In this document: positions 7,132-10,756 of the stretch, one piece after another | Position numbering within the stretch: position 1 is the stretch's first letter | Layout of the letters: each line of letters begins with the position of its first letter | Source: Sulfuricurvum sp. | Lineage (GTDB): Bacteria > Campylobacterota > Campylobacteria > Campylobacterales > Sulfurimonadaceae | Assembly: GCA_022729835.1 (NCBI GenBank) | Contig: DZBC01000051.1 | Location: 1-10,756, forward strand | Length of the DNA: 10,756 nucleotides | Direction of reading: 5' to 3' | Position numbers and translations under genes: made by a program | The notes under the pieces: generated by a model | What the model saw: the letters and a program-made list of their open reading frames with translations, nothing else | Database searches by the model: none | What the model was told of the DNA's origin: nothing

Positions 7132-7398
7132 TTAGTTGTTGTTCCATTCTTCAGGGATTTGTGGAACCCCGTCGCCTTGCACCTGATCTTCCGTAGCACT
7201 GCCCTGAGTCGAACTCTGGGATGCCGATGAGCTTTGGGTGGAGAGACTCTGTGACGAAGAAGCGGTGATACTGCTTGAGTTTGAGCTTGTTGAGGTTGTT
7301 GAGCTTGAGGCAACATTACTGCGATCCTTACTGCCTTCACTTTGCATACAACCGACGAGCAAGAGGGCGACAGCTATCACTAAAAGATGCATTTTCAT
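7132..7398 (-). CDS. Short serine-rich lipoprotein, function unknown
   Basis: 88 residues. The signal peptide MKMHLLVIAVALLLVGC has a textbook lipobox (L14-V-G-C17). After cleavage only about 71 residues remain, nearly half Ser with Thr and Gln (about 22-66), ending in an acidic stretch and EEWNNN. The mature part looks like a flexible tether without a folded domain. A strong ribosome site (GAGGAG, 6 bases from the ATG) supports 7398 as start; an internal Met at codon 3 is the alternative. It is the first gene of the exported cassette. It resembles the tether region of the next lipoprotein, so the pair may have arisen by duplication, or this may be a remnant whose C-terminal domain was lost. 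That history is inference. Confidence 0.7.
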   Translation of the reverse strand: MKMHLLVIAVALLLVGCMQSEGSKDRSNVASSSTTSTSSNSSSITASSSQSLSTQSSSASQSSTQGSATEDQVQGDGVPQIPEEWNNN

Positions 7399-7498
7399 AG
7401 AGACTCCTCAAGATTTTGGCAATCGAGCACAGAAAACAAGATCGGGTTTTTTTGTAAAAAATAAAGAGACGACATGGATTCCGGCCCGAAGGCGCAGA
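7399..7498. other. Intergenic gap between gyrA and the exported cassette
   Basis: One hundred bases. The minus strand carries the strong GAGGAG ribosome site of the first lipoprotein next to its start. I see a short GCC-TTCG-GGC stem-loop just after the gyrA stop and an A/T-only tract at about 7446-7463, but no convincing rho-independent terminator and no clear -10/-35 pair. Whether the cassette has its own promoter or is read through from gyrA cannot be decided here. Confidence 0.5.
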
Positions 7499-9985
7499 TC
7501 AGTCGAGCAGAGAGGATGATGTATCCGGCGCCTCTTCGCTACCTTCTTCGTCCTCTTCGGTCTTTGGACAGCGGGAGATGCTGGCGACATCGTCACCTTT
7601 GACGATATAGACCCCGCTGGTGTTGCGCGAGGATTTGGAGATACTCTGCATATCGACGCGGATCATTTTACCCTCTTTGGTTAGGGCCATAAGGTCCATA
7701 TTTTCATCAACCATGACACATCCGATGACGTTTTGGCCAGTTTTGTTGTTGAGTTTCATCGCGATCACCCCGGTGCCGGCACGGTTGGTGAGGCGGTACT
7801 CTTCGGCAGTGGTGCGCTTGCCTATTCCCTTTTCGCTAACCATCAAGATCTCTTCGTCGTCGCTTTTTATAATGTTGGCATCGACGACTTCGTCGCCCTC
7901 GTATTTGAATTTGATGCCCGTTACGCCGCGCGTAGAGCGACCCTGTTCACGGGTTTTTTCGATCTCGAACTTGACGCACTGAGCTTTTTTCGTCACCATA
8001 AAGAGCCATTTGGTCTCAACCGTAGTGATGTGTGCTGTGACTAGCGTGTCATCATCATCCAGCACAATCGCCCGTACGCCGGTGGAGCGAACATTGCAAA
8101 ATTCACTGAGGTTGGTGCGTTTGACGATACCGTTTCGGGTGAAGAAAGCCAAAGATTTTTCCTCATCAAAGTCTGTTGTGGGGATGATAGAGCGGATCTT
8201 TTCGTCGGTTTCGAGATTGATGAGATTGACGACTGCCTTGCCTTTGGCAGTGCGGCTGCCTTCTGGGATGCGGTAGACTTTGAGCCAGTGGAGCTGTCCT
8301 CGGTCGGTGACAAACATGAGGGTATCATGAGTGTTACATGTATAGAATTTTTCGATAAAGTCGTCTTCGTAGGTGGTGGCGGCAACTTTGCCCTTGCCCC
8401 CTCTGCGCTGCTTCTCATAGGCCGCGAGTGGTACGCGTTTGATGTAACCACGGTGCGAGATGGTGACAACCATAGGTTCGTTGGGGATAAGATCTTCGAT
8501 GTCGATATCGTCGTAGTTGTCTTCGATTTCCGTGCGGCGTACTTCACCATACTGTTCTAGTGCGGCGGTGAACTCTTCTTTGATGATGCCCAGCAACACC
8601 TCTTCGCTACGCAAGATACTCTCAAGGTAGCCGATGAGTTTAAGGATTTCAGCCAGTTCATTTTCGATTTTTTCGCGCTCTAGCCCTGTGAGGCGTCCTA
8701 AGCGCATATCGACAATGGCTTGGGCTTGAATCTCACTAAATTCAAAGCGTTCGATCAGATTTTCTCGGGCATTTTCGATACTGGCACTGGCTTTGATGAT
8801 GGCGATAATCTCGTCAATATGGTCAAGGGCTTTTTTGAGACCTTCTAAAATATGCGCGCGGGCCTTGGCTTTTTCCAGATCAAAGATGGTGCGGCGGATA
8901 ATGACCGTTTTGCGGTGGTTGACGAAGTGACGCAGCATCTCCAGTAGCGTGAAGACGCGTGGCTCTTGATTGTGGATGGCCAGCATGATGATGCCAAACG
9001 TGGTCTCCATGCTGGTAGATTTAAAGAGGTTGTTAAGCACGATCTCATTCATGGCGTCGCGCTTGAGCTCAATGACCACGCGGATACCTTCGCGGTCGGA
9101 TTCGTCGCGGATCTCGCTGATCCCCTCGATCACCTTGTCTTTGACCAGATCGGCGATGTTTTCGATAAGGCGTGCTTTGTTGACCATGTAGGGCAGTTCG
9201 TCTATGACGATGACATCCTTGTTGGCTTTTTTCTCAATATGGGTTTTAGCGCGCACTTTAATACGTCCGCGTCCGCTTTCATAGGCTTCGAGAATCCCTT
9301 TTTTGCCAAAAATGGTACCGCCGGTGGGAAAGTCAGGAGCTTTGATAAACTCCATCATCTCCATGAGGGAGGCTTGCGGGTGGTCGATGAGGTAGACGAG
9401 GCCACGCAGGACTTCGGCGGGATTGTGCGGTGGTATATTAGTGGCCATACCGACGGCGATTCCGTTAGAGCCGTTGATCAGTAGATTGGGGACGCGTGTG
9501 GGTAGAACTGAGGGTTCGTGGGTCGTGCCGTCGTAGTTTTCAATCATGTTGACGGTATTTTTGTCCAGATCTTGTAGTAATTCTCCGGCATAGCGGGTCA
9601 TACGTGCTTCGGTATAACGCATCGCCGCCGCGTTGTCGCCATCAATGGAACCAAAGTTGCCCTGTCCGTCTACCAGAGTCATACGCATACTAAAGGGCTG
9701 CGCCATGCGCACCAGAGCGTCATACACTGCAGTGTCACCGTGGGGGTGGTATTGCCCGATCACATCCCCGACGATACGGGCTGATTTTTTGTATTTGGCT
9801 CCTGCGGAGAGGCTGAGCTTGTCCATCGCATAGAGAATCCGGCGGTGTACCGGTTTGAGTCCATCGCGCACGTCGGGCAGTGCACGTCCGATGATGACGC
9901 TCATGGAGTAGTCGAGGTAGCTGCTTTTGAGACTCTCTTCTATATTGACGTTTTCAATTGCGCTGTTGTCAAGCAGATCGTTCAT
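7499..9985 (-). CDS. gyrA: DNA gyrase subunit A
   Basis: Complete 828-residue GyrA, a normal length for the family (about 820-875). With GyrB it introduces negative supercoils, and this subunit breaks and rejoins DNA. The catalytic tyrosine is Y124 in AAAMRYTEARM. The quinolone-determining region reads GDTAVYD: Thr85 stands where E. coli has Ser83 and Asp89 where it has Asp87, the usual unmutated state in Campylobacter relatives. The GyrA box QRRGGKG (526-532) is intact, which distinguishes it from ParC. The beta-pinwheel follows, and the protein ends in an acidic tail (EEDEEGSEE) like those that tune supercoiling in other GyrA proteins. Start: ATG 9985 with GGGGA 7 bases upstream. No intein, frameshift or insertion is seen. 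It is divergent from the ammonium transporter gene. Confidence 0.98.
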   Translation of the reverse strand: MNDLLDNSAIENVNIEESLKSSYLDYSMSVIIGRALPDVRDGLKPVHRRILYAMDKLSLSAGAKYKKSARIVGDVIGQYHPHGDTAVYDALVRMAQPFSMRMTLVDGQGNFGSIDGDNAAAMRYTEARMTRYAGELLQDLDKNTVNMIENYDGTTHEPSVLPTRVPNLLINGSNGIAVGMATNIPPHNPAEVLRGLVYLIDHPQASLMEMMEFIKAPDFPTGGTIFGKKGILEAYESGRGRIKVRAKTHIEKKANKDVIVIDELPYMVNKARLIENIADLVKDKVIEGISEIRDESDREGIRVVIELKRDAMNEIVLNNLFKSTSMETTFGIIMLAIHNQEPRVFTLLEMLRHFVNHRKTVIIRRTIFDLEKAKARAHILEGLKKALDHIDEIIAIIKASASIENARENLIERFEFSEIQAQAIVDMRLGRLTGLEREKIENELAEILKLIGYLESILRSEEVLLGIIKEEFTAALEQYGEVRRTEIEDNYDDIDIEDLIPNEPMVVTISHRGYIKRVPLAAYEKQRRGGKGKVAATTYEDDFIEKFYTCNTHDTLMFVTDRGQLHWLKVYRIPEGSRTAKGKAVVNLINLETDEKIRSIIPTTDFDEEKSLAFFTRNGIVKRTNLSEFCNVRSTGVRAIVLDDDDTLVTAHITTVETKWLFMVTKKAQCVKFEIEKTREQGRSTRGVTGIKFKYEGDEVVDANIIKSDDEEILMVSEKGIGKRTTAEEYRLTNRAGTGVIAMKLNNKTGQNVIGCVMVDENMDLMALTKEGKMIRVDMQSISKSSRNTSGVYIVKGDDVASISRCPKTEEDEEGSEEAPDTSSSLLD
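8335..8342. repeat. TACATGTA palindrome, copy 7
   Basis: Inside gyrA. The plus strand reads GTTACATGTAT. Codon phase ACA-TGT-AAC (Thr-Cys-Asn). Confidence 0.9.
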
Positions 9986-10006
9986 ACTGTATCCCCAATT
10001 CGTTAG

Positions 10007-10016
10007 TTACATGTAA
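10007..10016. repeat. TTACATGTAA palindrome, copy 8
   Basis: The only copy outside a coding region: full 10-base palindrome, preceded by G on the plus strand, in the gyrA leader about 22 bases before the ATG. Confidence 0.9.
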
Positions 10017-10026
10017 AATAGGCTCA

Positions 10027-10054
10027 ATTCTAGCGAAATGGTGCTTAATAACAA
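10027..10054 (-). promoter_or_regulatory. Probable sigma-70 promoter of gyrA
   Basis: On the minus strand TTGTTA (10054-10049) and TAGAAT (10032-10027) are separated by 16 bases. TAGAAT matches five of six -10 consensus bases and TTGTTA four of six -35 bases. The predicted start near 10020 gives a leader of about 35 bases that contains a TTACATGTAA palindrome. Inference from motif match only. Confidence 0.5.
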
Positions 10055-10135
10055 AAACAGAGTCAGCTAAGGCGAAAATTGCACTATGGTCAAAAAATAG
10101 GCAATAAATATACAAAAATGTAGCATTATCAAGTT

Positions 10136-10141
10136 TATAAT
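10136..10141 (+). promoter_or_regulatory. Probable -10 element of the ammonium transporter gene
   Basis: A perfect TATAAT lies 34 bases before the ATG, with no obvious -35 box. Weak or absent -35 elements are usual for housekeeping promoters in Campylobacterota. The predicted leader is about 28 bases. Confidence 0.5.
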
Positions 10142-10175
10142 TTTGTTATCTTCAAACTCAACCAAGGGAGAAACA

Positions 10176-10756
10176 ATGGAAAACTTCGGTGATGTACAGT
10201 ACATCCTCACCAGCTTTTTGTTCCTGTTCGCAGGGGCGCTTGTAATGTGGATGGCTGCAGGCTTTGCAATGCTTGAGGCGGGACTGACCCGCACCAAGAA
10301 CAACGTAGTCATTTTGACCAAAAATATCGCGCTTTACGCGATCGCATCTATTATGTATTATGTGATCGGTTACAACCTGATGTACGGCGGCGAAGGTGCT
10401 TTTGTGGGTGATATTGCGTTTGCCTTGAGCGGCATTAGCTATGGCGATCGTTCAGTGATGGCCGATTTTTTCTTTCAAGTAGTCTTCGTAGCGACGGCAG
10501 CTTCAGTTATTTCTGGTGTTGTGGCTGAACGTATGAAGCTTTGGCCATTTTTGATTTTTGTGGTGTTTTTGACAGCAGTTATTTACCCGATTCAGGGGCA
10601 CTGGTCATGGGGCGGTAGTGCACTGGGCGGCTTTATGGAAGGCTTTAGCGACTTTGCGGGCTCTACCATCGTACACTCTGTAGGCGGTTGGGCTGCATTG
10701 GCGGGCGTACTGCTGCTGGGTGCACGTAAAGGCAAATACACCAAAGAGGGCAATGT
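10176..10756 (+). CDS. amtB: Ammonium transporter, Amt/MEP/Rh family (3' end cut by window edge)
   Basis: Inner-membrane channel for ammonium uptake, normally a trimer regulated by a GlnK-type PII protein. 193 complete residues are visible and the frame is open at the right edge. Family hallmarks: AAGFAMLEAGLTRTKN (27-42), a Phe-gate candidate F104 in FQVVFV, GHWSWGG (141-147), and the signature DFAGSTIVHSVGGWAALAG. The latter holds D159 (equivalent to the essential E. coli D160) and the first pore histidine H167 (equivalent to H168). Several hydrophobic membrane segments are evident. Start: ATG 10176 preceded by AAGGGAG 5 bases away. It is transcribed away from gyrA across a 190-base gap. 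The second pore histidine and the C-terminal tail are outside the window, as would be any glnK partner. Confidence 0.96.
   Translation, partial: MENFGDVQYILTSFLFLFAGALVMWMAAGFAMLEAGLTRTKNNVVILTKNIALYAIASIMYYVIGYNLMYGGEGAFVGDIAFALSGISYGDRSVMADFFFQVVFVATAASVISGVVAERMKLWPFLIFVVFLTAVIYPIQGHWSWGGSALGGFMEGFSDFAGSTIVHSVGGWAALAGVLLLGARKGKYTKEGN

Noticed and set aside
6483..7340. A 285-residue reading of the second lipoprotein gene with an upstream start
   Set aside because: The extra N-terminal 70 residues are basic and Pro/Gln-rich, overlap the first lipoprotein in another frame and would bury the export signal inside the protein.
7446..7498. Intrinsic terminator after gyrA
   Set aside because: The only GC stem is three pairs around a TTCG loop, and the A/T tract lies about 20 bases further on, so the two do not form a normal terminator.
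10088..10102. Possible sigma-54 promoter for the ammonium transporter gene
   Set aside because: GG and GC doublets are present but 11 bases apart instead of 10, and the flanks do not match. The perfect TATAAT at 10136 is a better candidate.
10191..10205. GATGTAC-A-GTACATC inverted repeat at codons 6-10 of the ammonium transporter gene
   Set aside because: Seven-base arms with a one-base centre are expected about once by chance in a window this size, and it lies in coding sequence without a second half or other operator context.
10338..10345. GCGATCGC, the cyanobacterial HIP1 word, in the ammonium transporter gene
   Set aside because: I noticed only one copy in the window, so there is no sign of iteration.
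1..10756. CRISPR array, insertion sequence, tRNA or rRNA gene, prophage or toxin-antitoxin module
   Set aside because: I saw no regularly spaced repeats, transposase motifs, terminal inverted repeats, tRNA-like cloverleaf or rRNA-like sequence.

Overview
The window looks like a free-living, flagellated member of the Campylobacterota (Epsilonproteobacteria) of about 50% GC. This rests on a GyrA of the Campylobacter/Helicobacter/Sulfurimonas type and on the order flgP-flgQ-flgR, the motility cluster known from Campylobacter jejuni. I cannot name the genus from the sequence alone.

Layout. Almost everything up to 9985 is on the minus strand. In transcription order (right to left) it runs: gyrA (7499-9985); a 100-base gap; a four-gene cassette of exported proteins; then flgP-flgQ-flgR, with flgR cut by the left edge. 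The cassette has a short Ser-rich lipoprotein (7132-7398), a second Ser-rich lipoprotein (6483-7130), a 1253-residue secreted protein (2709-6470) and an outer-membrane beta-barrel protein (1945-2709). Its genes are 1 or 12 bases apart or overlap by 1 base, so they are probably one transcript. A well-matched sigma-54 promoter lies in the 55 bases between the barrel gene and flgP. On the plus strand, divergent from gyrA, an ammonium transporter gene (amtB-type) starts at 10176 and runs off the right edge.

How the genes may work together. FlgR is a sigma-54 activator of the NtrC class. In C. jejuni the FlgS/FlgR pair drives rod/hook genes and flgP. FlgP (LPP20 lipoprotein) builds the basal disk under the outer membrane, and FlgQ is needed for FlgP stability. 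The exported cassette has no recognised function. Two lipoprotein signals, a large secreted multidomain protein and a beta-barrel suggest a cell-surface assembly.

The most unusual signal is not a gene. The 8-base palindrome TACATGTA occurs eight times, against roughly 0.15 expected by chance. It lies in six different genes and one leader, is read in all three codon phases, and is usually extended to GTTACATGTA. This behaves like a genome-wide DNA-level word (comparable to cyanobacterial HIP1 or a DNA-uptake sequence) rather than protein or operator sequence. Its copies are clustered: six lie in 574-3057, none in 3058-8334.
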